From Streptomyces sp. B3I8 (GTDB taxonomy: Bacteria > Actinomycetota > Actinomycetes > Streptomycetales > Streptomycetaceae), in contig NZ_JAUSYN010000002.1 of NCBI RefSeq assembly GCF_030816915.1, positions 6,833,501 through 6,897,500 of the forward strand: 64,000 bases of DNA. The letters are read 5' to 3'. The position numbers and the translations under genes are program-made. This document shows positions 49,953-59,290 of this stretch, piece after piece. A model generated the notes under the pieces. It was not told the DNA's origin. It worked only from the letters and a program-made list of their open reading frames with translations, and did not search any database. Each line of letters starts with the position of its first letter. The first letter of the stretch is position 1.

Positions 49953-51101
49953 CACGGCGGGCCCGACGCGCTCACCCTCGCCGCGTTCGTCCTCGTCCTG
50001 ACCGGGCTGCTGGTCAAGGCCGCCGCCGTGCCCTTCCACTTCTGGCTGCCCGACGCGCACGCGGTCGCCCCGACCCCGGTGTGCATGCTGCTGTCCGGAG
50101 TCATGGTCGAACTCGGCGTCTACGGGGTGGGGCGGGTCTACGGCACGGTCTTCGCCGGGCCCGGCGGCATCCCGACGGCCGGACTGGAGCGTGCCCTGCT
50201 CGTGCTCGGAACGCTCACCGCCGCGGGCGGCGCCTTCCTGTGCTGGTACCAGCGGCACATCAAACGGATGCTCGCCTACTCGACCGTCTCCCACGTCGGG
50301 GTGTTCCTCGTCGCGATCGGCACGTTCACCCCGGAGGGCGACGACGGTGCCGCGCTCTACGTCCTCGGGCACGCCAAGGTGAAGGCGGCGCTGTTCGCCG
50401 TGGCCGGCGTCCTGCTCGACCGGTACGGCAGCGTCGACGAGAAGGAGTTGCACGGCAGGGCCCGCGAACTGCGGGTGCCCGCCGTGCTGTTCGCCGTCGG
50501 CGGGCTGGCGCTGGCCGGGCTGCCGCCGTTCGGCACGGCGCTCGGCAAGGCGGTCTCGGAGGCGGCGGCGGGCGGCCCGTTCACCGTGCTGTACGTGCTG
50601 GTGTCCGCGGTGACGGCCGGGGCCGTACTGCGGGTCGCCGCACGGGTGTTCCTCGGGCTCGGCCGGCGACCGGAGGAGGCCGCGCAGGCCGAGACCAAGG
50701 GCACGGGGGAGGAGCCGGAGACGCACGGGCGGCTCGGCCGGCCGCCGGACACGATGGTCGTGGTGCCCGCCGTACTGCTCGCCGCCGCCCTCGCGGCGGG
50801 CGCGGTGCCGGGCTTCGCCGGGCTGGTCTCGCACGCGGTGAGCGAGGCGGGGTCCGGCGGGGCGGTCGTCACCACGCCCCGCCGGACCGCCGCCGAAGTG
50901 CTGCTCGGCCTGCTGTCCACGGCGTTGGCGGCCGGCCTCGCCGCTCTCGCCGTGACCCGCCCGCACGTCACCGCCCCGCACGCATGGACCGGCCCGGTGC
51001 GGCGCCTGCAGTCGGGCCATGTGGGCGACTACGTGGCGTGGCTGGTGGCGGGCGCGGCCCTGGTGGGGGCGCCGGCGTGGCCGGCGGTGCTCGGCGGCTG
51101 A
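49953..51101 (+). pseudogene. 5'-truncated Mrp/NuoN/HyfB-like proton antiporter subunit
   Basis: The frame encodes a polytopic membrane protein of the proton-conducting antiporter family. The signature helices are [20 protein letters not shown] with [20 protein letters not shown] and [19 protein letters not shown], including the conserved Lys. About 150-200 N-terminal residues expected in the family are missing: similarity begins abruptly at the edge of the dispersed repeat. No partner antiporter genes are nearby. A shortened protein from the GTG at 49944 is possible but unlikely to work. Confidence 0.8.
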
Positions 51102-51126
51102 CGACGCGCGGTGCCCCGGCTTCCGG

Positions 51127-51828
51127 TCACTTCCCGTACGTCACCTTGACGTCCTCGAAGCCCAGGGAGTGCAGCAGACCGTCGAGCATGGCGGTGGTGT
51201 TGTCCTCGGCGCGGCCGGTCAGTTCGCTCTCCTTCGCGGCCTCGCCGATGTGCTTGACCGCCAGCTTCTGCACCGCGCGCTCGCTGTTGGGGTTGTCGGA
51301 GAACAGGTCGCCGAGCCGGTCGAACAGGCCCCGCTGCTTGGAGACGGCGTACGAACGGTCGGGGTCGAGGGCCGGCTTGCCGAGGGCGGCGTGCGGCAGC
51401 CGCAGCGTCGCGGACGTGCGGTCGCTGTCGACCTTCACGTCGTCCTTGCCGAGGCGGCCGAGGTCGACGTAGGCGTCCACGGTGCCGGCGCCCACGTACA
51501 GCGTGCGCGTGCCGCGGACCGCGTCCGGGAGGAACTTCGCGTCCTTCTCCAGGTCCACGACGACCTGGAAGTTGCCCGACGCGGCGTCGTACCGGCTGAG
51601 GTCCTGGACGGACTTCAGCAGGGCGGGGCCGGAACGGTCGTGGGTCTCCTCGCCGAACAGGTCCCGCAGCCCCGGCAGCACGGCCAGCCGCAGCCCGGCG
51701 AAGAACACGGCGAGTACGGCGACCACGGCGACCAGCGCCCTGGCCCAGCCGGGCATCCGGCGGACGGGGGAGCGCGAGGGGGACTGTGCGGGGGGCGGTG
51801 CGGAGGTTTCCTTGCGGGACGTCGTCAT
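51127..51828 (-). CDS. DUF4230 membrane-anchored protein
   Basis: A 233-residue protein. One membrane helix (about 28-50, ALVAVVAVLAVFFAGLRLAV) follows a Pro/Ser-rich cytoplasmic tail. The outside domain (SGNFQVVVDLEKDAKFLP, RTLYVGAGTVDAYVDLGRLG, ERAVQKLAVKHIGEAAKES) matches DUF4230. Function unknown. The family is widespread in Actinobacteria as a single gene. Confidence 0.85.
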   Translation of the reverse strand: MTTSRKETSAPPPAQSPSRSPVRRMPGWARALVAVVAVLAVFFAGLRLAVLPGLRDLFGEETHDRSGPALLKSVQDLSRYDAASGNFQVVVDLEKDAKFLPDAVRGTRTLYVGAGTVDAYVDLGRLGKDDVKVDSDRTSATLRLPHAALGKPALDPDRSYAVSKQRGLFDRLGDLFSDNPNSERAVQKLAVKHIGEAAKESELTGRAEDNTTAMLDGLLHSLGFEDVKVTYGK

Positions 51829-52034
51829 GTCGACTGTCCTCCCTTCTCCTCCTGCCGGATGCCCGCCAAATCGCCCGGCACAACGCCCGGTTGAAGGTTG
51901 TCGGGAGGAGCCCCGGCGCACCCGGCGTCAGGAGCGGCCGGACGTCGCCTTCGGACGCCGCCTCCCGACCTTGTCCCCGGACGGCCCGAGGCCTGTCCGA
52001 CGATTGCCGTTGTCCGCCCGGCAGGCGGGCATTG

Positions 52035-52394
52035 TCAGACAGGGCCCAGTGCGGCCGACAGACTGGGCCGCGGCGGCAGTACCTCGGCGACGCCCGTGAC
52101 GCGCAGCACCCGCAGCGTCAGCGGGTGCGTGCACACCAGGTGGATCCGCCCGCCGCGGTCCAGGACCCGCAGCCGGGCGCGGGTGAGCAGCCGCAGGCCG
52201 GAGCAGTCGAAGAAGTCCACCGAGCGGAGGTCGACCACGATGTGCGGGGCCGGCCGTTCCGTCGCGGAGTCCAGGAACGGCTCCAGCTCGACCGCCGCCG
52301 CGATGTCGATGTCACCGCGGAACTCGAGCACCGTGAGGTCGCCTTCCCGGCGGACGCGGAGATGCCGGCTGAGCGGTGCGGGGTCCTGCTGCAC
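52035..52394 (-). CDS. STAS-domain anti-sigma factor antagonist
   Basis: A 119-residue protein with a single STAS domain. The phosphorylatable Ser lies in VDLRSVDFFDCSGLRLL, the hallmark of SpoIIAA/RsbV-type antagonists. When unphosphorylated it would free a sigma factor from its kinase anti-sigma factor; a possible RsbW-like partner is at 58552-59274, but many exist in Streptomyces. I chose the GTG at 52394 with GGAG nine bases ahead over the longer frame to 52526. Confidence 0.88.
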   Translation of the reverse strand: MQQDPAPLSRHLRVRREGDLTVLEFRGDIDIAAAVELEPFLDSATERPAPHIVVDLRSVDFFDCSGLRLLTRARLRVLDRGGRIHLVCTHPLTLRVLRVTGVAEVLPPRPSLSAALGPV

Positions 52395-52610
52395 GACGAC
52401 GTCTCCTTCTGCCTGCTCCTGCCCCGTCTGCAAGTTACCCCGATCGAGTGGATTCCAGCATGTTCGATTGACATATGTCAGCCATTTAACAAGGGAGTTG
52501 ACGATTGCCGGACGGGGTAGCCGCACCAGGAGACAGGGCGGACGGCGGCAGCGGGCCCCGTGTCAGGGCGGCCGGCACGGAGCCCGCGCCCGACCCCGTA
52601 CGGAGGAGAC

Positions 52611-53003
52611 ATGGGACAGGTAGTGACGGGCGTCGTCGTCCTCGACTGCGCCGAACCCGAGAAACTCGCCGCGTTCTACAAGGAGTTCCTGGACGCGGAG
52701 GAGAGCGGGGCGAGCGCGAACCGGATCGAGGTGCGCAGCGCCGACGGGCTGCGGCTGGCCTTCCGCCGGGACGCGAACGCCACCCCGCCGAGTTGGCCGC
52801 GCCCGGAGAATTCCCTCCAGGTCCACCTCGACTTCCTGGTCGACGACCTGGACGAGGCGGAGCGCAAGGTGGTCGCCCTCGGCGGACGCCCGCTGGAGAC
52901 CAAGGACGCGTCGGGCCTGTTCGAGGAGCGCGGCTATTCCGATCCGGCCGGCCACTCCTTCACCCTGCGCCGCACGACGGACCCGGCGCCGAAGCAGGGC
53001 TGA
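52611..53003 (+). CDS. VOC-family (glyoxalase-like) protein
   Basis: A 130-residue protein with two beta-alpha-beta-beta-beta modules of the vicinal oxygen chelate fold (TGVVVLDCAEPEKLAAFYKE; VHLDFLVDDLDEAERKVVAL; YSDPAGHSFTL). Likely metal ligands are the usual His/Glu at strand ends, but the first is replaced, so catalysis is uncertain. GGAGGAG precedes the ATG. Role could be glyoxalase-type detoxification or antibiotic binding. Confidence 0.88.
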   Translation: MGQVVTGVVVLDCAEPEKLAAFYKEFLDAEESGASANRIEVRSADGLRLAFRRDANATPPSWPRPENSLQVHLDFLVDDLDEAERKVVALGGRPLETKDASGLFEERGYSDPAGHSFTLRRTTDPAPKQG

Positions 53004-53080
53004 GGCGGGCGTACACGGGGTGGGGGGCGGTTCCGGCGGAACCGCCCCCCACCCCGCGCGCGTGCCGTGCCCGCCGTACG

Positions 53081-53380
53081 TCAGTCCCGGCCGCTCTTCT
53101 CCGCCGTCGGCCACACACCCGTGGAGCGCTCGATCGCCTTCGCGCCGGCCCGGTCCGCCGCGCTGCGCACCACCGCGAAGATGGCGCCCTGGACCGCCGC
53201 GGCGAGCAGGACCTCGCCCCAGCCGCGGTCCTTGTCCAGCGCGTCGGGCGCGTCGTCCTCGTTCCGGATGGCCTTCCAGGCGATCTGGAACGCCTTCCCG
53301 GCCAGCGCACCGCTCACCCAGCCGAGCGCGAAGCCGACGGGCTTGTAGGCGAGCGACAACTGCTTCTTCTTTTTCGCCAT
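53081..53380 (-). CDS. DUF4235 membrane protein
   Basis: A 99-residue protein with a lysine-rich start (MAKKKKQL), a glycine-zipper-like membrane segment (YKPVGFALGWVSGALAGKAF) and a second hydrophobic stretch (VLLAAAVQGAIFAVV). Layout and motifs match DUF4235, a small actinobacterial membrane family of unknown role. It lies 32 bp upstream of the end of the glutathione transferase gene region on the same strand. Confidence 0.88.
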   Translation of the reverse strand: MAKKKKQLSLAYKPVGFALGWVSGALAGKAFQIAWKAIRNEDDAPDALDKDRGWGEVLLAAAVQGAIFAVVRSAADRAGAKAIERSTGVWPTAEKSGRD

Positions 53381-53412
53381 GTACCTCTCCTTGATCGGGA
53401 AAACGGGGTGGC

Positions 53413-54438
53413 TCAGGCCGACACCGCCGGCACCTCCTCGCCTGCGGGCACCGGCCCGGGAGGCGTGCCGTCGCCGAACGGGCGGCCGCCCAGCCGTTCG
53501 CGACCGTGCGGGGCGAGCCAGCCGTCCAGGTCCGGGCCGAGCGGAACGATTCCGGTCGGGTTGATACCGGTGTGCACCTGGTAGTAGTGCCGTTTGATGT
53601 GGTCGAAGTCGACCGTGTCGCCGAACCCGGGGGTCTGGAACAGATCCCGCGCGTACGCCCACAGCACCGCGTTCTCGGCCAGTTTCCAGCGGTTGCACTT
53701 GAAGTGACCGTGGTAGACGGCATCGAAACGGACCAGAGTGGTGAACAGCCGGATGTCCGCCTCGGTGATCGTGTCCCCGACGAGGTACCGCTGCCCCGCC
53801 AGCCGCTCGGCAAGCCGCTCCAGGCGACGGAACACCCCCGCGCACGCCTCCTCGTACTCCTCCTGGCAGGTGGCGAAGCCCGCACGGTACACGCCGTTGT
53901 TCACGTCCCGGTAGACGCCCTCCATCACCTCGTCGACCTCCGCGCGCAGGGCCCGCGGGTACAGGTCCGGGGCGCCGGGACGGTGCAGGGCCGTCCACTC
54001 GGTGGCGAGATCCAGGGTGAGCTGCTGGTAGTCGTTGGTGACCAGCTTCCCGCTGGGCACGTCCACCACCGCCGGGACGCTGACGCCGCCCGGATGACCG
54101 GCCTCACGGGCCTCGTACGCCTCCGCCAGGTAGCGGATGCCCAGCACCGGGTCGCGGCCGTCCGGGTCCAGGGTGAACCGCCAGCTCCGGTCGTCCTGGA
54201 CGGGATCGGCGACCGCCAGCGACAGGGCGCCCTCCAGTCCCAGCAGCCGGCGCGAGACCAGGGCACGGCTCGCCCACGGGCAGGCGCGGCTGACCACCAG
54301 GCGGTAACGGCCCGCCTCCACCGGCCATCCGTCCCGCCCGTCGGCCGTGATCCGGTCCGCGAAGTGACTGCGGGACCGCTTGAACGGTTTGTGCCCGTAC
54401 GTGCGGTTGCCCTCGCTCTCGCTCTCGCCCTCGCCCAT
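53413..54438 (-). CDS. Xi-class glutathione S-transferase / S-glutathionyl-(or mycothiol-)hydroquinone reductase
   Basis: A 341-residue protein. The catalytic Cys is in SRACPWASRALV, matching the CPWAHR motif of Xi-class enzymes. The thioredoxin-like part has VPAVVDVPSGKLVTNDY, and the helical C-terminal domain contains DVNNGVYRAGFA and GDTITEADIRLFTTLVRFD. Such enzymes reduce thiol-hydroquinone adducts; Streptomyces lacks glutathione, so mycothiol is the more likely co-substrate (inference). Divergent from a cation transporter gene. Confidence 0.93.
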   Translation of the reverse strand: MGEGESESEGNRTYGHKPFKRSRSHFADRITADGRDGWPVEAGRYRLVVSRACPWASRALVSRRLLGLEGALSLAVADPVQDDRSWRFTLDPDGRDPVLGIRYLAEAYEAREAGHPGGVSVPAVVDVPSGKLVTNDYQQLTLDLATEWTALHRPGAPDLYPRALRAEVDEVMEGVYRDVNNGVYRAGFATCQEEYEEACAGVFRRLERLAERLAGQRYLVGDTITEADIRLFTTLVRFDAVYHGHFKCNRWKLAENAVLWAYARDLFQTPGFGDTVDFDHIKRHYYQVHTGINPTGIVPLGPDLDGWLAPHGRERLGGRPFGDGTPPGPVPAGEEVPAVSA

Positions 54439-54574
54439 GGCCTGCTCCCTCCTGCGGCGCGCGCCCGTCGGGCCCGTCCGCGACGGTGTCCGGATACGGG
54501 TGCCCTCGTCGGCGCCGTCCGATTCCCGCCCGGCGCCCCGGTGTGAGACGCCCGCGCACGGGCAGTCGGCCACC

Positions 54575-55561
54575 GTGACAGGGACATCCTCGGACCGTAG
54601 GACACGGATCACCGTCTGGGTGGCACTCGCCGCCAATCTGCTGATCGCGGCGGCCAAGGCCGTCGGCGGACTGCTGGCGCACTCGCCCGCCCTGCTGTCG
54701 GAGGCCGCGCACTCCGTCGCCGACACACTGAACGAGGTCTTCCTCCTGGCCGCGCTGCGCCGCAGCCGCCGCCCCGCCGACCGGGAACACCCCTTCGGCT
54801 ACGGCAAGGAGCGGTTCTTCTGGTCGCTGCTGGCCGCCGTCGGCATCTTCGTCATGGGCGGCTGCTTCTCCTTCTTCCAGGGCTACGAGGCGCTGCGGGA
54901 CGGGGCGGACGAGACCACCCGGGGCTATGTGATCGGCCTGATCGTCCTCGCACTCGCCCTGCTGTTCGAAGGCGCCTCGCTGTTGCGGGCCGTGCACCAG
55001 GTGCGCAAGGAGGGCGGCTTCAGCAGGGAGAAGCTGAAGGACCCGGCGCTGCGCACGGTCGTCGCCGAGGACGGCACCGCCGTGCTCGGCGTGACCCTCG
55101 CGATGATCGGCATGGCGCTGCACATGGTCACCGGCCAGGTGGCGTACGAGGCGTCGGCCTCCCTCGCCATCGGTGCCCTGCTGGTGTACGTCGCCTACCG
55201 GCTCGGCCGCGAGGCCCGCGAGCAGTTGATCGGGCAGGCCGCCGACCCTGAGCAGAGCGACCGGATCAGGGACCTGCTGGCCGGGCAGCCCGAGATCGAC
55301 AGCGTGGAGTCGCTGCTGACCATGCAGATGGGCCCCGACTCGACCCTGGTGGCGGCCCGCGTCGACCTGATGCCCGGCATGGACAGCGAGCGGGTCGAGG
55401 AGGTGGCCGTCCGCATCAAGCGCGAGATCGCCGGGGCGGTCCCCGAGGCGGCCGGCCGGATCTATCTCGACGTGACGGACGCGGCCACGGTCGCCGAGGA
55501 GCGCCGCCGGGAGCGGGCGGCCGAAAGCCCCGCCGCGACGGGGGAGCGCGGCGGGGCCTGA
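54575..55561 (+). CDS. Cation diffusion facilitator family transporter
   Basis: A 328-residue protein with six predicted membrane helices and the CDF metal site HSVADTLNE in helix II. HPFGYGKERFFW is the typical cytoplasmic loop, and a ferredoxin-like cytoplasmic domain follows (about 210-300; SVESLLTMQMGPDSTLVAAR). It exports Zn2+, Fe2+, Mn2+ or Co2+ against protons; specificity unclear. The GTG start is preferred because the membrane domain begins directly after it; the open frame further upstream overlaps the divergent transferase gene. Confidence 0.9.
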   Translation: MTGTSSDRRTRITVWVALAANLLIAAAKAVGGLLAHSPALLSEAAHSVADTLNEVFLLAALRRSRRPADREHPFGYGKERFFWSLLAAVGIFVMGGCFSFFQGYEALRDGADETTRGYVIGLIVLALALLFEGASLLRAVHQVRKEGGFSREKLKDPALRTVVAEDGTAVLGVTLAMIGMALHMVTGQVAYEASASLAIGALLVYVAYRLGREAREQLIGQAADPEQSDRIRDLLAGQPEIDSVESLLTMQMGPDSTLVAARVDLMPGMDSERVEEVAVRIKREIAGAVPEAAGRIYLDVTDAATVAEERRRERAAESPAATGERGGA

Positions 55562-55695
55562 CCTACGCGTGCCCGGTCCGGACCGCGCCATGCGCGCGCC
55601 GGTGGAAACAGCGGAAGAATATTTCCGGACCGGGTACGGCCGGAACCACCGGGTACGGCCGGGTGCCGCGGCGGGTGGCGGGTGGCGGGCGACGG

Positions 55696-56151
55696 TCAGT
55701 CCGGCCGGCCACCGGGACGGGCGTAGCGCTCGATCAACGCGGTCCGGGTCATCTCCAGCCGGTGGGCGAGGATGGTCCCGACCGTGCGGGTCAGGGCCAG
55801 TTCCAGCGCGGCGTTCCGCTCCCCGAGAGCGGCCACCGTCGAAGCGTCGAACTCGTAGGCCCGCACCGGACTGAACGCCTCGGCGCCGAAGTCCCACCGG
55901 TGCGGCGGGAACAGCCAGGACCAGCCCAGCAGGTCGCCGGGGCCGAGCGTGGCCACGGAGATGCGCCGCTCGGCGACGACCTGCTGGAAGAGCGAGACCG
56001 TACCGGAGCGCAGCACCCAGAACCGGTCGGCGACCCCACCGGCGTCGAAGATCCTGGTGTCCTCGGCGAACACGACCTCCCGTGCCACGGACAGCAGAAG
56101 GGCGCGGTGCTCCGGGGAAAGGGCGTGCAGCACCCGGGGCGGAGCGGACAT
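55696..56151 (-). CDS. Cyclic nucleotide-binding domain protein
   Basis: A 151-residue protein made of a single cNMP-binding beta-roll (VVFAEDTRIFDAGGVADRFW, VLRSGTVSLFQ, LGPGDLLGWSWLFPPHRW) and a short C-terminal helix region. There is no helix-turn-helix, so it is not a complete Crp-type activator. The phosphate-binding cassette lacks the usual Arg. GGAGG five bases ahead supports the ATG at 56151. It may be a sensor or a subunit of another protein. Confidence 0.85.
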   Translation of the reverse strand: MSAPPRVLHALSPEHRALLLSVAREVVFAEDTRIFDAGGVADRFWVLRSGTVSLFQQVVAERRISVATLGPGDLLGWSWLFPPHRWDFGAEAFSPVRAYEFDASTVAALGERNAALELALTRTVGTILAHRLEMTRTALIERYARPGGRPD

Positions 56152-56227
56152 CACGACCTCCGTCAACAGACAGGACCCCATCCACTCCATTGCACACCCG
56201 TGCCCGTCCAGGGGCGCGCGGAAGGGC

Positions 56228-57037
56228 TCACCCCCGTTTGAGGGCGACCCCCCCGTAGACATCCGTGGGCTCCGCCGCGGCCCCCGGCTCCGGCCGCCAC
56301 AGGGGGCACGAGACGATCCCCGGCTCCAGCAGTTCCAGGCCCTCGTGGAACGCGGCGACCTGCTCGGGGCTGCGCAGCACGTACGGCACCGCCCCGGTGT
56401 CGTCGTACCCCTGCTGCGCCTCCTGAAGTGCCGCGTCCGTGTCGGTGCTGTCGTAGTGCACGAAGTAGCTGCCGGGGCAGAGCGCCTCCTGCAGCCGGCG
56501 CGCGATCGACTTGGCCTCCTCGTAGTCCTGGATGTGCCCCAGGATGCCCATGAGCATCAGCGCGACCGGCTTGTCGAAGTCGAGTATCTTGCCCGCCCGC
56601 TCCAGAATCCGCTCCGGATCGCGCAGGTCCGCGTCGATGTAGTCGGTGACGCCCTCGGGCGTGCTGGTGAGCAGGGCCTGGGCGTGCCGCAGCACCAGCG
56701 GGTCATTGTCGACGTAGACGATCCGGGACTCCGGAGCTATGCGCTGCGCCACCTGGTGGGTGTTGTCGTACGTCGGCAGGCCGGTGCCGATGTCGAGGAA
56801 CTGGCGGACGCCGAGTTCGCCGGCCACGAAGGTCACCGTGCGGATCAGGTACTGCCGGGAGGCGCGGGCCATCGTCTCGATGTTCGGCGCGGTCTCCCGG
56901 TAGGCGTCGCCCGCGATCCGGTCGACCTCGTAGTTGTCCTTGCCGCCCATCCAGTAGTTCCAGATGCGGGCCGAGTGCGGCACCGTGGTGTCGATCTTGG
57001 ACCAGGCTTCCGAGTCGGGGATCGGGCCGTCCGTCAT
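56228..57037 (-). CDS. DUF574 (SAM-dependent methyltransferase family) protein
   Basis: A 269-residue protein of the actinobacterial DUF574 group: SARIWNYWMGGKDNYEVDR at the start, SAM site QFLDIGTGLPTYDNTHQVAQ, and later VALMLMGILGHI. Streptomyces genomes carry many copies, often beside XRE/DUF397 pairs as here. Catalysis and substrate are unproven; a link to developmental control is often supposed. AGGAGA precedes the ATG. Confidence 0.92.
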   Translation of the reverse strand: MTDGPIPDSEAWSKIDTTVPHSARIWNYWMGGKDNYEVDRIAGDAYRETAPNIETMARASRQYLIRTVTFVAGELGVRQFLDIGTGLPTYDNTHQVAQRIAPESRIVYVDNDPLVLRHAQALLTSTPEGVTDYIDADLRDPERILERAGKILDFDKPVALMLMGILGHIQDYEEAKSIARRLQEALCPGSYFVHYDSTDTDAALQEAQQGYDDTGAVPYVLRSPEQVAAFHEGLELLEPGIVSCPLWRPEPGAAAEPTDVYGGVALKRG

Positions 57038-57188
57038 GGGGGGTCTCCTGCCGTGCGTCACGGGTATGCCTCTCAACCTACCGTCAACACCATTGCTGTA
57101 AAGCGGTGTTGACCCGGTGAGAGAGAGAGGGGGGCGGGGCCGGAACCCTCCCGGTGCCCCGCCCGCCCGCGTCGTGGACGGCCGGCCC

Positions 57189-57434
57189 CTATGCGACCAG
57201 GAAGTCGGCCCGGCCGGACTTGGCGCCGTCGAGGAAGGCGATCATCTCCTCCCGGGAGTAGACCAGCGCGGGCCCCTCCGGGTCCTTGGACTGGCGGAAG
57301 GCGACACTGCCGTCGGGCAGTCGCTTGGCCTCGACGCAACTTCCGCCGTTCGTACCGCTCCAGGGCTTCTCCCAGCCCTCGGTGCCCAACTCGCCGGCCG
57401 GCATGCCGCTGTAGACGGAACCCTCGGTTGCCAT
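57189..57434 (-). CDS. DUF397 protein
   Basis: An 81-residue protein of the DUF397 family (WEKPWSGTNGGSCVEAKRLP, VAFRQSKDPEGPALVYSREE). The ATG at 57434 has AAGGAG eight bases ahead and lies directly behind the XRE gene; a GTG at 57440 overlaps the XRE stop. DUF397 proteins pair with DUF5753 XRE regulators in Streptomyces, with reported toxin-antitoxin-like behaviour in some pairs. Confidence 0.93.
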   Translation of the reverse strand: MATEGSVYSGMPAGELGTEGWEKPWSGTNGGSCVEAKRLPDGSVAFRQSKDPEGPALVYSREEMIAFLDGAKSGRADFLVA

Positions 57435-57436
57435 GA

Positions 57437-58303
57437 TCACAACTCCTTACGCAGTTCGGCCAGGATGCTCCTGGTGCGGCGGACCGGCTCGGCCTGCACG
57501 GCCATCCGGTCCAGTACCTCGAGATAGCTGACGACGTCGGAGGGCCGGTCCACGTACGAGGCGCCGGCGAGGCTCTCCGTGTAGACGACGTCGGGCAGTT
57601 CGGAGAACCCGAAACGGAAATGGTGGAAGGGTCCGAAGGCGCCCGGGTGGGCGCCCACTCCGAACCGCATGATCTGGATGCGGACCCTGGGCCGGTCCAG
57701 CTCCTCGTTCAGCCGGTCCAGTTGCGCGCGCATCACGTCCGCCCCGCCGACCGGGCGGCGCAGCACCGTCTCGTCCAGGATCGCCCACAGGATCGGCGAC
57801 TTCGGCATGTCGAGCAGGTCCTGGCGTCTGACGCGCAGGTCGACGCGGCGGGCGATCCCCTCCTCGGACTCGTTGGGGAAACCGACGCGCAGCAGCGCGG
57901 TGGCGTAGTCGCGCGTCTGCAACAGGCCGGGTACGTAGTGGGGCTCGTACACGCGGATGACGCTGGCTTCACTCTCCAGGCTGACGTAGGCCTTGAACCA
58001 GTCCGGCAGTACATCGCGGTATCCGTACCACCAGCCGGGCTTGTTGGCCTCCCTCGCCATGGTGACGAAGTCCTCGATCTCCTTCGCCGGGACCCTGTAG
58101 GTGCGCAGCAGCTCCTTGACGTAAGGGATGCGGAGCCCGACCTCGGCCTTCTCCATCCGGCGGACCGTCAGCGACGTGACCTCGATGGCCCGTGCCGCTT
58201 CCTCGAAGGAGACCCCGGCCTGCTGGCGCAGCTGCCGCAGCCGCTTGCCGAGGACCATCCGCAGGACGGTGGGCGCGCTGCCGGCGGGGCGGTTGTCACT
58301 CAC
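57437..58303 (-). CDS. XRE-family regulator with DUF5753 domain
   Basis: A 288-residue protein. The N-terminal XRE helix-turn-helix is at about 18-75 (LRQLRQQAGVSFEEAARAIE, TVRRMEKAEVGLR), and the DUF5753 domain follows (YEPHYVPGLLQTRDYATALL, WAILDETVLRRPVGG). The GTG start has GGGGAGG ahead. Forms a pair with the DUF397 gene directly downstream. The inverted repeat at 58383-58397 upstream may be its own binding site. Confidence 0.93.
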   Translation of the reverse strand: MSDNRPAGSAPTVLRMVLGKRLRQLRQQAGVSFEEAARAIEVTSLTVRRMEKAEVGLRIPYVKELLRTYRVPAKEIEDFVTMAREANKPGWWYGYRDVLPDWFKAYVSLESEASVIRVYEPHYVPGLLQTRDYATALLRVGFPNESEEGIARRVDLRVRRQDLLDMPKSPILWAILDETVLRRPVGGADVMRAQLDRLNEELDRPRVRIQIMRFGVGAHPGAFGPFHHFRFGFSELPDVVYTESLAGASYVDRPSDVVSYLEVLDRMAVQAEPVRRTRSILAELRKEL

Positions 58304-58382
58304 GCCTGCCTCCCCGGAACGGCCGTCACCGCGTGCAGTGTGGCACGCGGCGGGGGAGGACGGACAGGGTGATGCGGATAGA

Positions 58383-58397
58383 TCTGAAATTATCAGA
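58383..58397. promoter_or_regulatory. A+T-rich inverted repeat in a divergent promoter region
   Basis: TCTGA (58383-58387) and TCAGA (58393-58397) enclose AATTA, in an otherwise G+C-rich 248-bp gap between the XRE gene (minus) and the ATPase gene (plus). It may be an operator for the XRE protein or part of a promoter for either gene. Confidence 0.4.
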
Positions 58398-58551
58398 ACG
58401 CAGGTTGCGTACTGAGCTGGTACGCCACCATAGTGACCGGGTGACCTGCCGCACACTCCGTGGGCGGAGAGGTCGACAGCGCCCGTGCGAGACGGTTCTG
58501 ACGTGCCGTCGGACACGGGCGCGGCGCACGCGACCGTGAGGCGAGACCTGG

Positions 58552-59274
58552 ATGGCCACCGTGACCGACGGACAACCGAGGAGCTCGGGCCGGACCTCCG
58601 CGGGTACCGGCGAAAAGCCGGCCCCCGCGCCGGGAGCGGCCGACCGCACCCGTGCCTTACTCGCGCCGCGCGCGGGCGCACCGCACGAGGACGCACCGCG
58701 CGGCGCGCCCGACGGCGGCGGGACGAGAGGCGAGCCCGGGACCCGGCGCCCCTGGCCGCCCTCGGCCGTGCCGGACACGGACCCCGCCGAGGAGCATGGC
58801 CCGGCCGCGCCGTTCCGCGCGAAGCCCATGGCGCCCGCGCGCCCGCATCCGCCCGGCGACAGCCCGCTGCGGTTCACCGTCCCCGCCCACGCCTCGCGTG
58901 CCGCGCTGGTGCGACGCAGGGTGACCGACCACCTTTCCCGGCTCGGCCTGCCCGAGGAACTGTGCGACTCCGTGGTCCTCGCCACGGACGAACTCTTCGC
59001 CAACGCCGTCACCCACACGGGTATTCGTGCCTACGACACCGTCACCCTCACGATGGAACTGATCCGGGGCGCCGTACGCGTCATGGTCGCCGACCCCTCG
59101 CCCGTGCCGCCGCTGCTGCGCACGGTGGACGGCGGGGCGGAGTCCGGGCGGGGACTGGCCATCGTGAGCGTGCTCGCCGACGCGTGGGGCGTCGCCCCGG
59201 CCGAGCCGGGCAAGCCCGGCAAGCGCGTCTGGTTCACCCTCGCGAACCCGGCCCCGTCGGAGGTCACGCCATGA
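58552..59274 (+). CDS. RsbW-like histidine kinase-type ATPase
   Basis: A 240-residue protein. The last 140 residues form a GHKL ATPase domain of the anti-sigma factor kinase type: N-box ATDELFANAVTHTG, then VMVADPSP and the G-box GGAESGRGLAIVSVLADAWG. The first 95 residues are Pro/Gly/Ala-rich and probably disordered; an internal start is possible. Such proteins sequester sigma factors and phosphorylate STAS antagonists. Confidence 0.88.
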   Translation: MATVTDGQPRSSGRTSAGTGEKPAPAPGAADRTRALLAPRAGAPHEDAPRGAPDGGGTRGEPGTRRPWPPSAVPDTDPAEEHGPAAPFRAKPMAPARPHPPGDSPLRFTVPAHASRAALVRRRVTDHLSRLGLPEELCDSVVLATDELFANAVTHTGIRAYDTVTLTMELIRGAVRVMVADPSPVPPLLRTVDGGAESGRGLAIVSVLADAWGVAPAEPGKPGKRVWFTLANPAPSEVTP

Positions 59275-59290
59275 CCGGTGAGGTGACGCC